A stretch of DNA of 6,741 bases from Methanomassiliicoccaceae archaeon (lineage in GTDB: Archaea > Thermoplasmatota > Thermoplasmata > Methanomassiliicoccales > Methanomethylophilaceae), in the NCBI GenBank assembly GCA_009776625.1, contig WRNL01000086.1, positions 1 to 6,741 on the forward strand, given 5' to 3'. This document shows positions 1 through 5,729 of this stretch, piece by piece (within the stretch, counting starts at the first letter, position 1; every line of letters begins with the position of its first letter). The translations under genes were made by a program, and so were the position numbers. The notes below the pieces were generated by a model. It was not told the DNA's origin, ran no database searches, and was given only the letters and a program-made list of their open reading frames with translations.

Positions 1-500
1 GGATAGAGATAGCGTACGGCGGCGGCCGCAGCGTGAGGATATCGCCCGCCGACAGGGAGGGGTTCCTGGCAAGGCTGGAGCCGAGGCTCGCCGCCCCCGG
101 CATCATCTCAAGGGTGGACGGGGCGGCACCCAACGGCGGCAAGGCGATCACTTACGGGATCTTCGAAGGGTTCGACAGCGACGAGGCCAACGCCGTGGGG
201 AGGCTCTCGTTCTGGTTCTCCGTGTTCCTGATGGCGTTCACGGTGCCCGTCGCGACCGCCGCGGGCATCTATGGCGGGCGCATAGGGATGTACGTTGTAG
301 CATACCTCGGGTGCGCCTGCATGTGGGCAACGGTGTTCGTCACCTCCAGGCAGGCCGCAAAGGTACAAAGCCACATCGACGGGCACGGCACGGACGCCGC
401 AGGGCGCAGGGGCGCGAGAGGGAGGGCCATCGGGTACGCGTCGCTATTCGCGTCTGTGGCCGTGCTGCTGGCAGTGGCGGCGTTTTTCATCATATACTGA
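1..500 (+). CDS. C-terminal part of a membrane protein with a PH-like (bPH_4-type) domain end and three TM helices (5' end outside window)
   Basis: The reading frame is open to the left edge (first full codon at 3) and stops with TGA at 498-500, so the gene is 5'-partial. A GTG at 33 is the first in-window candidate start, but the codons before it continue the same domain pattern, so I do not take it as the start. The first residues (about IEIAYGGGRSVRISPADREG) resemble the last beta strand and helix of small bacterial PH-like domains (bPH_4/DUF1200), which commonly end in an 'ISPKDKEEFL' pattern; this is from memory. Counting from the GTG, hydrophobic segments lie at about residues 58-80, 84-104 and 132-155, the last ending at the C-terminus. 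A polar Gly/Arg-rich stretch (about 106-130) separates helices 2 and 3. This suggests an integral membrane protein with an N-terminal soluble domain. Its role is unknown, and the PH-like assignment is tentative. Confidence 0.6.
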   Translation, partial: IEIAYGGGRSVRISPADREGFLARLEPRLAAPGIISRVDGAAPNGGKAITYGIFEGFDSDEANAVGRLSFWFSVFLMAFTVPVATAAGIYGGRIGMYVVAYLGCACMWATVFVTSRQAAKVQSHIDGHGTDAAGRRGARGRAIGYASLFASVAVLLAVAAFFIIY

Positions 501-693
501 GAGGGGCGGCATCCAAAGGGTCGCCGAAAAAGCTTGCGGCCTTATCATAAGGTAAGGCTGTCTGCGATGGGCGCGCATCCAGCGCATATTTTGCATGTGC
601 GGCAACGTAGCGCCGCCCGTACATAAGCCCAATAGGCAAGCACGGATCCTCCGCGCCAACCCACGCCATAAGGGAACGGGTGGTCGCAGGGTA
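501..693. other. GC-rich non-coding gap with weak hairpins
   Basis: I found no convincing gene here. There are three small dyads. GGCGGC (505-510) pairs with GTCGCC (520-525) through one G-U pair just after the upstream stop and could help end that transcript, though no T-run follows. A nested palindrome lies at 539-558 (separate entry). GCGGC (599-603) faces GCCGC (612-616). No tRNA T-loop, C/D box pair or TATA box was recognised. A minus-strand open frame crosses the region (714 to 490), but its product is unfamiliar and it overlaps the 3' end of the upstream gene. Confidence 0.5.
539..558. repeat. Nested alternative palindromes
   Basis: CCTTAT (540-545) and ATAAGG (547-552) form a perfect 6-base inverted repeat around a single C. 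GCCTTA (539-544) and TAAGGC (553-558) form a second perfect 6-base repeat that shares the left arm. The two stems are mutually exclusive in RNA, and in DNA the site could be a protein-binding dyad. It lies 39 bases past the upstream stop codon. Function is unknown. Confidence 0.4.
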
Positions 694-800
694 GCAGAAA
701 AAGTTTTTCTTCAAGTTTTTTTCAAGAAAAATATTTGCAAAATATTTCTATAAGACATGTTAAAGAAATTTTTTAAAAGATTTTTTCTCCAAAACAAGGA
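694..800. promoter_or_regulatory. AT-rich, dyad-rich control region upstream of the Fic gene
   Basis: Base composition falls abruptly to mostly A/T here, against a GC-rich window. It contains AGAAAAA (696-702) facing TTTTTCT (704-710) around one G, and two copies of the self-palindrome AAATATTT (729-736 and 740-747) separated by GCA. A run of A/T tracts with TTTAAA-like symmetry follows at 764-786. The stacked dyads suggest binding of a regulator or chromatin protein. One candidate is the winged helix at the C-terminus of the Fic protein itself (inference). The composition also fits the edge of a transferred segment. Confidence 0.5.
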
Positions 801-808
801 TTTATATT
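801..808 (+). promoter_or_regulatory. TATA box of the Fic gene (leaderless layout)
   Basis: TTTATATT is a good archaeal TATA element. Its centre is about 25.5 bases upstream of the ATG at 830, the usual TATA-to-start-site distance in archaea, so transcription would begin at or next to that ATG. No Shine-Dalgarno precedes either candidate ATG (818 or 830). Confidence 0.6.
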
Positions 809-829
809 CTCGAATGGATGTGCCTGCAT

Positions 830-1984
830 ATGGACGAGGGCAGCTTCCACAGCGATAAGGCGGGGCGGGTCGAATGGTCGGACAACGGTCAGTTCTGCTA
901 TTTCAGGCCGAACACCCTGCCCTTGGACATAGAGGCGGGAGGCATGAGTAAAAGGACGCTCCGCACGGTATCGGCGATATCCAGATTGGATGGGAGGGTG
1001 TCGGGCATCCCGGAGGAGGAACGTTTCATCATCCTCAACTCGTTCGCGATAAAGGAGGCCACAACGAGTTCCGCCATAGAGGGGTCCAGGTCCACGGTGT
1101 CGGACATTTTCAAAGAGGAGAAGGAAAAGGAGGCAGATGTCGAAAGGGCATCGGACAACCAGGAGGTGCGGAACTACAAGGAGGCCTTGCTCCAAGGCAT
1201 CAGGGGAGTCTCGGAGGAGGGCAGGATAACCGAAGGGTTGTTGCTGTCTATGCACGGCACACTGTTGAAAGGGGCGAGGGGCGGCGATAAACGGCCAGGC
1301 GCATACAGGGACGGTCTTGTCTGGGTTGGGGGTAGGGGGGACACGCTGGAGACGGCGGAGTACGTCCCCACCCCGCCTTTCGCCATACAGTACCTGATGG
1401 ACGACCTCTTGGATTATATGGACCGTAGCGACGACGACCCCATCCGGAAGATAGCCGTGTCCCACTACCAGTTCGAGGCCATCCATCCGTTCAAGGATGG
1501 GAACGGGAGGATGGGGAGGCTGATTATGATGCTGCTCCTGCATAAGGAGGGGCTGATGGAGAGCCCTTTCCTCTACATAAGCGAATATCTCAACAAGCAC
1601 AGGGGGGACTACATCGGCCATCTCACGAGGGTGCGCACCGACGGGGACCTCCAAGGGTGGCTGGGATTTCTGCTCGACGCGCTGGACTCCCAAACGGCAA
1701 GGTCAATGAGGCTCCTCGAATCGATAAGGATGTACAAGAAGGCTATGCGAGAGTTGGCATTGAGGGAGAATAGCGGCACGCTGGACTCGGTTGGCGGCAT
1801 GCTCATCGAGAACCCTTTCATAACCGTGGGGGACATAACAGGGAGGACGGGCGTGAGCGCGCCCACTGCTAGGAAGCTGATAAATGTCCTCCTACAGAAC
1901 GGCGTATTGGATCCTGTGGAGGGTAAAAGGAGGGGGATGCTCTACAAGGCCACGGCGGTATTGGACATGTTGGAGCGGGTGTGA
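830..1984 (+). CDS. Fic family protein (class II, AMPylase type) with C-terminal winged helix
   Basis: Fic enzymes usually transfer AMP from ATP to a hydroxyl side chain of a target protein. The catalytic motif is complete: H219-P-F-K-D-G-N-G-R227-M-G-R230, with His219 as the general base. The N-terminal part (about residues 20-95) matches the Fic_N domain and holds the inhibitory helix motif S80-S-A-I-E84-G85, a match to (S/T)xxxE(G/N). Glu84 before the Fic core defines class II, in which it holds a catalytic-core arginine and blocks productive ATP binding until relieved. The last 65 residues (about 320-384) form a winged helix-turn-helix, with the likely recognition helix near VSAPTARKLINVLL. 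I chose the ATG at 830 (384 aa) because the TATA box fits it; an in-frame ATG at 818 would add four residues. No separate antitoxin gene is visible, consistent with internal inhibition. GC content is lower than in neighbouring genes (hand-counted 60-base rows of about 50-60%, against 60-77% in arcS), suggesting transfer. The target protein is unknown. Confidence 0.92.
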   Translation: MDEGSFHSDKAGRVEWSDNGQFCYFRPNTLPLDIEAGGMSKRTLRTVSAISRLDGRVSGIPEEERFIILNSFAIKEATTSSAIEGSRSTVSDIFKEEKEKEADVERASDNQEVRNYKEALLQGIRGVSEEGRITEGLLLSMHGTLLKGARGGDKRPGAYRDGLVWVGGRGDTLETAEYVPTPPFAIQYLMDDLLDYMDRSDDDPIRKIAVSHYQFEAIHPFKDGNGRMGRLIMMLLLHKEGLMESPFLYISEYLNKHRGDYIGHLTRVRTDGDLQGWLGFLLDALDSQTARSMRLLESIRMYKKAMRELALRENSGTLDSVGGMLIENPFITVGDITGRTGVSAPTARKLINVLLQNGVLDPVEGKRRGMLYKATAVLDMLERV

Positions 1985-2006
1985 CGCGGGGCCTGTGGCA
2001 ACAACG

Positions 2007-2014
2007 TTAATTAA
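2007..2014 (+). promoter_or_regulatory. TATA-like element of arcS (leaderless layout)
   Basis: TTAATTAA is an isolated AT island 22 bases past the Fic stop codon. Its centre is about 25.5 bases upstream of the ATG at 2036, so the transcript should start at or beside that ATG. arcS therefore appears to have its own promoter rather than being read only from the Fic promoter. Confidence 0.55.
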
Positions 2015-2035
2015 TGCGGGAGGGTTCGAGGGTTC

Positions 2036-3721
2036 ATGCTGAACGTCACCGGGAGGTCCCACAGGGGAAGGACATGCGAGTACTCCAAGGGGGAACGGTC
2101 GATAAGGACGCCCTTCGTCATAGGCCCCGACGATGCCGATGTCCGTATCTCGGCGGATGCGGGCGGCAGGACGCTCCATTTCTTCGGGACAGAGGCCCCC
2201 ATCGACCAGAAGCTGCTCGTTTCAGCCTCGTCGAGGAGGGAGACGCCGCCCGCCCTTAAGGACGGGGTGTGCGTCGTGAGGCTCCCTTTCGGCGACGACT
2301 CAGGCATCCCGGACGGATCCGAGCTGGTCGTGGTCCCCAATGCGTTCGAGCTGAGGAACGATGCCCGGAGGCTCGTGGACTCCGTGATCAGGATAAGGGA
2401 GAAGGCGGGGCACAACCGGCTCCTCTGCCTGCTCGGCATCGCCGAGCCGTCCACGGCGTCGATCCTGGCGTACATGGGGGTCGACGTGTTCGACGACTCC
2501 CTGGCAAGGGCGGCTGGAGCCATGGGCCTGCGCCTGCTCCCCGAGGGGGAGGCGGTTGCCGCCGGCGACGTGTCGGAGGAGAACGTGGCCGACCTTAGGA
2601 AGGAGTGCGAGAAGATCGCCCTGTTCACAGGGCACGGGAGGCTCAGGGAGCTGGTCGACCAGAGGGCGCCGTCGTCGCCGTCGTCAGTCGCCGCCCTGAG
2701 GATATTCGACGATGTCGGCTACAGGTACCAGGAGGAGTGCTGCCCCACGGTCGGCACGAGTTTCGCATGCAATACGACCCAGGCGCTCAGGAGGCCGGAC
2801 CTCAGGGCGTACCGCGACAAGATATCCGAGAGGTACAGGAAGCCTGCGCACAAGCGCATACTGCTGCTGCTCCCCTGCTCTGCGAGGAAGCCGTACCACA
2901 CGTCGAGGACCCACAAGGCGTTCGCCTCGGCGATACACACCGCGCAGCACGACACCCTCGTGCACGAGGTGATAGTGACGTCGCCCCTCGGGATAGTCCC
3001 GAGGGAGCTGGACGTGTTCTACCCCGCCAACTCCTACGACATACCCGTCACCGGGGAATGGAAATGCCAGGAGAGGGAGATGATAAGGTCGATGGTGTCA
3101 GGCCTGCTCTCGCAGGGCTACGACAAGGTCGTATGCCACCTGGGTGGCTCCTCGGGGCTGGTCGAGGGACTGGCGGACATGGAGGAGACCGTAGTCGGGG
3201 ACCCGACTACCCCTGCGTCGCTGAGGAACCTGGACGAGGCTCTCAGGAGGGCTGCCAAGGGGATGGCGCCCGTTGACTACTCGGTCGAGAGGACCAACAC
3301 GATGGGGTCGATGCTCGCGTTCCAGCTCGGGCAGGGGGCCGCCGACGCCATAATGGCGGACGGCGGCTACGTGATAGGCAAGTTCCCATACTGGAAAGTG
3401 ATGAGGGGCGGCCAGGTCGGGGCGGAGAAGGCGCAGATGGGGATGCTGACCCCCGAGAGGGGCATGGTGTCCCTGACGATGGAGGGCGCGGAGGCCGTCG
3501 CGGCAACAGGCCGGAACACCGTCGAGATGACGGGCTTCGAGATGAAGGGGAACCTGTTCGCAGTGGGGGTCAAGGACGCCGACCCCCGGCTGAGGATCGG
3601 CGACGAGGCCGTCGTCACCTTTAACGGGGAGGCAGTGGCGGTGGGGGTCGCGATGATGTCCGGCAGGGAGATGGTCGACCTCAATAGGGGCATAGCCGTC
3701 AAGGTGAGGCACAAGAGGTGA
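2036..3721 (+). CDS. arcS: Archaeosine synthase ArcS (TgtA2)
   Basis: ArcS acts on tRNA carrying preQ0 at D-loop position 15. It adds lysine to the nitrile of preQ0, and the radical SAM partner RaSEA then splits the adduct to leave archaeosine, which stabilises archaeal tRNA (established for the family). The diagnostic signature is intact: P280-C281-S-A-R-K285-P286-Y287-x2-S290-x2-H293, the PCx3KPYx2Sx2H motif. Shortly after it comes the conserved-looking block SPLGIVPRELDVFYPANSYD, residues about 320-339. The first ~250 residues form a divergent TGT-like domain, and the last ~70 (about 490-561) look like a PUA RNA-binding domain. The 561-aa length suits the full multidomain euryarchaeal form. 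The start at 2036 agrees with the TATA spacing. No tgtA, queuosine/preQ0 gene or RaSEA gene lies in the window; the radical SAM gene at 5770 is a different family. The frame is intact and GC-rich. Confidence 0.95.
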   Translation: MLNVTGRSHRGRTCEYSKGERSIRTPFVIGPDDADVRISADAGGRTLHFFGTEAPIDQKLLVSASSRRETPPALKDGVCVVRLPFGDDSGIPDGSELVVVPNAFELRNDARRLVDSVIRIREKAGHNRLLCLLGIAEPSTASILAYMGVDVFDDSLARAAGAMGLRLLPEGEAVAAGDVSEENVADLRKECEKIALFTGHGRLRELVDQRAPSSPSSVAALRIFDDVGYRYQEECCPTVGTSFACNTTQALRRPDLRAYRDKISERYRKPAHKRILLLLPCSARKPYHTSRTHKAFASAIHTAQHDTLVHEVIVTSPLGIVPRELDVFYPANSYDIPVTGEWKCQEREMIRSMVSGLLSQGYDKVVCHLGGSSGLVEGLADMEETVVGDPTTPASLRNLDEALRRAAKGMAPVDYSVERTNTMGSMLAFQLGQGAADAIMADGGYVIGKFPYWKVMRGGQVGAEKAQMGMLTPERGMVSLTMEGAEAVAATGRNTVEMTGFEMKGNLFAVGVKDADPRLRIGDEAVVTFNGEAVAVGVAMMSGREMVDLNRGIAVKVRHKR

Positions 3722-3725
3722 CGGC

Positions 3726-3757
3726 CACTTTCGCACTTTCGGTCACTTTCGGTGACC
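3726..3757 (+). terminator. Triple CACTTTCG repeat folding into a hairpin after arcS
   Basis: Three tandem units begin five bases after the arcS stop: CACTTTCG (3726-3733), CACTTTCGGT (3734-3743) and CACTTTCGGT (3744-3753). The last unit lies inside a perfect stem, GGTCAC (3741-3746) with GTGACC (3752-3757) and a TTTCG loop. A C-run and TTTTG follow (3758-3770). This may end or protect the arcS mRNA 3' end, although archaeal termination depends mainly on T-tracts. It is too short and too few in copies for a CRISPR array. Confidence 0.4.
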
Positions 3758-3770
3758 TCCCCCCCTTTTG

Positions 3771-3778
3771 TTTATATA
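3771..3778 (+). promoter_or_regulatory. Strong TATA box in the arcS/DUF368 convergent gap
   Basis: TTTATATA followed by CC is among the best TATA matches in the window, yet no known gene starts downstream on this strand. The expected start site, about 25 bases from its centre, is near 3800. That coincides with the 5' end of the two-hairpin structure described next, so it probably drives a small RNA. Confidence 0.6.
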
Positions 3779-3799
3779 CCCTCTTTGCCATGAATGATA

Positions 3800-3890
3800 T
3801 GAAGACCGCAGTGCATCCCCAAGAAGCACGGGAACTTCAGGAAAACGGGGTTCAATCCCATTCCATCCGCCCCGTTTTCCTTTTTCTTCT
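3800..3890 (+). ncRNA. Candidate small RNA, two hairpins, unknown family
   Basis: I see a complete small transcription unit here. A TATA box sits at 3771-3778 and the predicted start is near 3800. The first hairpin pairs TGAAG (3800-3804) with CTTCA (3835-3839) and, inside it, GTGC (3811-3814) with GCAC (3826-3829). The second is a perfect 12-base-pair stem, AGGAAAACGGGG (3839-3850) with CCCCGTTTTCCT (3870-3881), and a 19-base loop. A pyrimidine tail rich in T (3881-3892) follows, ending at the stop codon of the convergent DUF368 gene. I do not recognise it as a tRNA, C/D box, H/ACA, SRP or RNase P RNA. An alternative is a 50-residue leaderless reading frame from the ATG at 3799, but it would run 59 bases antisense into the DUF368 gene and its composition (FLFLLLTRRRLPPPP) looks incidental. 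Confidence 0.5.
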
Positions 3891-3892
3891 CC
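3839..3892 (+). terminator. 12-bp stem plus T-rich tail (small RNA 3' end, possibly bidirectional)
   Basis: The stem is 3839-3850 with 3870-3881, without mismatches, followed on the plus strand by CTTTTTCTTCTCC-type pyrimidines. This resembles an intrinsic terminator and lies directly between two convergent units. On the minus strand the same stem follows the DUF368 stop by 11 bases but has no T-run after it, so it would end DUF368 transcripts less well. Confidence 0.5.
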
Positions 3893-4750
3893 TCACTCGG
3901 CGGAGGCTTCCCCCGCCCCCCTGCCCAGCCTTGAGAACAGGAGGCTTATGAGAACGCCGCCGGCAAGCGCGACGATGCCCAGCGCGATGTCGGTGACTCC
4001 CGGGCCGGCCGCCACTGCCTCGTACATTATCACGAACACAGAGCCGACGGTCAGCCCGAGTATCGCCATGTACGTCGGCTTGCGGTGCCTGGTGAGCGCG
4101 TACCGGACCACTTTGGCGAAGCCCACGAGGCCGACGAGGACCCCCACCGCCAAAGGGGCCATCAGGACGGCGTCGAGCGAGGCTATGGTGTCTATCAGCT
4201 GGGGGTACAGGCCGATGGCCAGGAGTATGGTGGCCCCGCTAATCCCCGGGACGAGGTGGGAGACGGAGAATATCACGCCGACGGCGACCATGCAAAGCAT
4301 GGAGGCCGCGTCATGGGTGAGCCTGACCTCCCTCGCGTCCAGCATGGCCATCGCCAGGAACACCAGCGTCACGGCGACACCGGCGGCGAAGGCCAGGGCG
4401 TCAGTCCTCCGGGGCCCGACCTCCGGCTCCGTGTGCCTCCACAGCTCCGGGAGCTGCCCCAGTATCATCCCGGTGAACAGCATCATGGAGGCGACCAGGT
4501 AGTGCTCCAGTATCCAGTCGAGGCCTTTGAACGATATCACTATGCCGAATGCTATCCCCGTCCCAATCGTCACGAGGAACCCGAAGTCCTCCTTTATCTT
4601 GCGGGAGATGTCCGCGACGTCCTCTATGAGCCTCTCGTAGATCCCGAAGCAGACGGCGAGGACCGCCCCGCTCACGCCCGGCACCGTGGAGGCGATGCCC
4701 ACCAGCACGCCTATGAGGAACCTCTTGACCGCAGGCACGGGGGAGTTCAT
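3893..4750 (-). CDS. DUF368 membrane protein, likely polyprenyl-phosphate translocase (PopT family)
   Basis: DUF368 proteins were recently shown in bacteria to return undecaprenyl phosphate across the cytoplasmic membrane (PopT). The archaeal equivalent would be dolichyl phosphate, the carrier for N-glycosylation and surface sugars (inference). The protein has 285 residues and is almost entirely hydrophobic, with about eight membrane segments. The family's duplicated signature is present twice: P24-G-V-S-G28 near the N-terminus and P168-G-I-S-G172 in the second half, consistent with an internally repeated fold. The frame stays open upstream to 5329, but that extension is only the antisense shadow of DUF2812. 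The true start is the ATG at 4750: it begins the family's N-terminus, has no Shine-Dalgarno, and sits about 25 bases from a TATA box. It lies 47 bases downstream of the DUF2812 stop. Confidence 0.9.
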   Translation of the reverse strand: MNSPVPAVKRFLIGVLVGIASTVPGVSGAVLAVCFGIYERLIEDVADISRKIKEDFGFLVTIGTGIAFGIVISFKGLDWILEHYLVASMMLFTGMILGQLPELWRHTEPEVGPRRTDALAFAAGVAVTLVFLAMAMLDAREVRLTHDAASMLCMVAVGVIFSVSHLVPGISGATILLAIGLYPQLIDTIASLDAVLMAPLAVGVLVGLVGFAKVVRYALTRHRKPTYMAILGLTVGSVFVIMYEAVAAGPGVTDIALGIVALAGGVLISLLFSRLGRGAGEASAE

Positions 4751-4770
4751 GGTGGGGGATGCCCGCAGGG

Positions 4771-4779
4771 GTATTAATC
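4771..4779 (-). promoter_or_regulatory. TATA-like element of the DUF368 gene (leaderless layout)
   Basis: On the minus strand this reads GATTAATAC. Its core centre is about 25 bases from the ATG at 4750. The bases just before the ATG (CATCCCCCACC) cannot pair with 16S rRNA as a Shine-Dalgarno, which supports initiation from a leaderless transcript separate from the padR operon. Confidence 0.5.
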
Positions 4780-4797
4780 GTTGAGGTTCCCGCGGCC

Positions 4798-5343
4798 TCA
4801 GCCCCGCAGGGCCATCTCCCTCTTCAACGCCCTCATCTTCTTCCTCATGGAGTTCCAATTGGAGAGGACCGCTACGCAGATGCAAGCGAAGAACGCGCAT
4901 AGGACGGCGTTCAGCGGCCAGAGGCCCCAGTTCCCCAGGCACACCTGGGCAAGCATGTTGGCCATGTTCAGCACTGCCACGGAGACGATCACGAGCCAGA
5001 GCGTGCTGATGCGGCGGTAGTGCGCCAGCTGCGAGCCGGGGTCGCTGTATATGTCGAAGCCGCCGCCCCCTGCCCTCTTGCGGAAGTAGGCCCACCTGAA
5101 CCAGGAAGAGACGCACTCCACGCCGTTCTCCTCCATGAACCTCAGGTACCTTTGCCCCTCCGGCCCCGAGGGGCTCTTGTCGAGCAGCTCTATCCTGTAG
5201 ACGTACCCTCCCGGCTCGCTGTCCTCGAATGTGTACCTCCCGAAGAAGAAGCCGGTCAAGGCGAGCCCCTTTGCGGACATCCCGTTCAGCCAGGCCTCCT
5301 CTTTCTCGTGGTTTATGAAGAACCTCCACTTGGCGTATCTCAT
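4798..5343 (-). CDS. DUF2812 family membrane protein, PadR partner
   Basis: This 181-residue protein has the DUF2812 pattern. It opens with RYAKWRFFINHEKEEAWLN, followed by a soluble domain of about 105 residues containing YRIELL, a QRYLRFMEENG segment and SWFRWAYFRK (about 80-89). Two membrane helices follow at about 112-133 and 140-162, then a basic tail (MRKKMRALKRE) expected to face the cytoplasm. DUF2812 genes are typically found directly behind a padR-type regulator, and that holds here: its ATG overlaps the padR stop by four bases (ATGA). The biochemical function is unknown. Family members are suspected of acting with PadR in membrane or envelope stress responses, but nothing in the sequence shows this. 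I chose the ATG at 5343 for the overlap, the strong ribosome-binding site and the family N-terminus. Confidence 0.88.
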   Translation of the reverse strand: MRYAKWRFFINHEKEEAWLNGMSAKGLALTGFFFGRYTFEDSEPGGYVYRIELLDKSPSGPEGQRYLRFMEENGVECVSSWFRWAYFRKRAGGGGFDIYSDPGSQLAHYRRISTLWLVIVSVAVLNMANMLAQVCLGNWGLWPLNAVLCAFFACICVAVLSNWNSMRKKMRALKREMALRG

Positions 5344-5666
5344 TTCCTCTCTCCTCCTACGTTTTCCCCGTCGCGGAGCAGCCCCCGGAGCCTGCACAGC
5401 TCGTTCTGGAACGCCTCCCGCCCCGCCTCCGTGACGGCGTACTCCTTCTTGCGCGAGCCCAGCCCCGGCGAGAGGGCGGATATCCACCCCTTCTCCACGA
5501 GCGCAGTGATCGCCCCGTACAGGGTGCCGGGGCCCAGGGCGACGCGCCCGGCGGTCAGCCTCTCGACGTTCTGCATCACGGCGTACCCGTGCATGGGCTC
5601 GTGCAGCGACAACAGGATGTAGAACACCGCCTCGGTCAACGCGCCCCTATCGAAACTCTCCGGCAT
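5340..5666 (-). CDS. PadR family transcriptional regulator
   Basis: A 108-residue winged helix-turn-helix protein, the length of the small PadR subfamily. Family landmarks are in order: LTEAVFYILLSL (10-21), HGYAVMQNVERLTAGRV (26-42), GPGTLYGAITALVEKGWI (45-62, recognition helix), then the wing with SRKKEYAVTEAGREAF (71-86) and a C-terminal dimerisation helix to about residue 98. It should bind DNA as a dimer and repress its own operon until a ligand or signal releases it. It is the first gene of a two-gene unit with DUF2812. The ATG at 5666 is preceded by GAGGTGGGG, but the likely TATA box predicts a start site only about seven bases upstream. A stop codon at 5687-5685 rules out a longer form. 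A dyad operator candidate lies at 5686-5713. Confidence 0.93.
   Translation of the reverse strand: MPESFDRGALTEAVFYILLSLHEPMHGYAVMQNVERLTAGRVALGPGTLYGAITALVEKGWISALSPGLGSRKKEYAVTEAGREAFQNELCRLRGLLRDGENVGGERK
5353..5357 (-). promoter_or_regulatory. Shine-Dalgarno of the DUF2812 gene inside padR
   Basis: On the minus strand GGAGG, within GGAGGAGAGAGG, lies nine bases before the ATG at 5343 and inside the last codons of padR. It decides the start of this gene and couples its translation to padR. The lead genes of neighbouring units lack such a site and appear leaderless. Confidence 0.8.
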
Positions 5667-5685
5667 GCAAGCCCCACCTCTCAGT

Positions 5686-5713
5686 TACGGTTGCCGTTAT
5701 ATCGGCAAACGTA
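5686..5713. promoter_or_regulatory. Putative PadR operator: 11-base inverted repeat around TTATAT
   Basis: TACGGTTGCCG (5686-5696) and CGGCAAACGTA (5703-5713) are inverted repeats matching at 10 of 11 positions, separated by TTATAT (5697-5702). On the minus strand the spacer reads ATATAA and lies about 26 bases upstream of a start site near 5673, so it is the probable padR TATA box. A dimer on the repeat would cover that box and block TBP, as expected for autorepression. Its right arm ends 17 bases from the TATA box of the divergent radical SAM gene, so both genes may be controlled. Confidence 0.6.
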
Positions 5714-5729
5714 GTAATGTCTGCGACTG

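Noticed and set aside
490..714. 74-codon minus-strand frame in the gap before the Fic gene, starting from TTG codons in the A/T tract
   Set aside because: Unfamiliar product, weak start, and overlap with the 3' end of the upstream gene. A relic of an old gene cannot be excluded, but nothing supports it.
694..815. Replication origin in the A/T-rich block
   Set aside because: No origin recognition box-like repeats flank it and no replication initiator gene is adjacent; a promoter or operator region explains it well enough.
773..1693. 306-codon open frame on the minus strand across the Fic gene
   Set aside because: Antisense shadow of a GC-rich gene: low-complexity His/Pro/Arg-rich product with no recognisable motif, while the plus frame has an intact Fic signature.
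3849..3863. tRNA T-arm-like GGTTCAATCCC in the small RNA candidate
   Set aside because: Only three stem pairs are possible where five are needed, no acceptor or anticodon stem can be drawn, and the bases form the loop side of a much stronger 12-pair stem.
3790..3886. C/D box guide RNA
   Set aside because: An imperfect C-box-like ATGATAT is present near the 5' end, but there is no CTGA D box near the 3' end.
3799..3951. 50-residue leaderless small protein from the strong TATA box
   Set aside because: It would run antisense into the DUF368 coding end and its composition looks incidental; the two-hairpin RNA explains the region better. It is kept only as an alternative.
3893..5329. 478-residue version of the DUF368 protein
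   Set aside because: The N-terminal 190 or so residues are an out-of-frame reading of the DUF2812 gene; the family N-terminus begins at the ATG at 4750.
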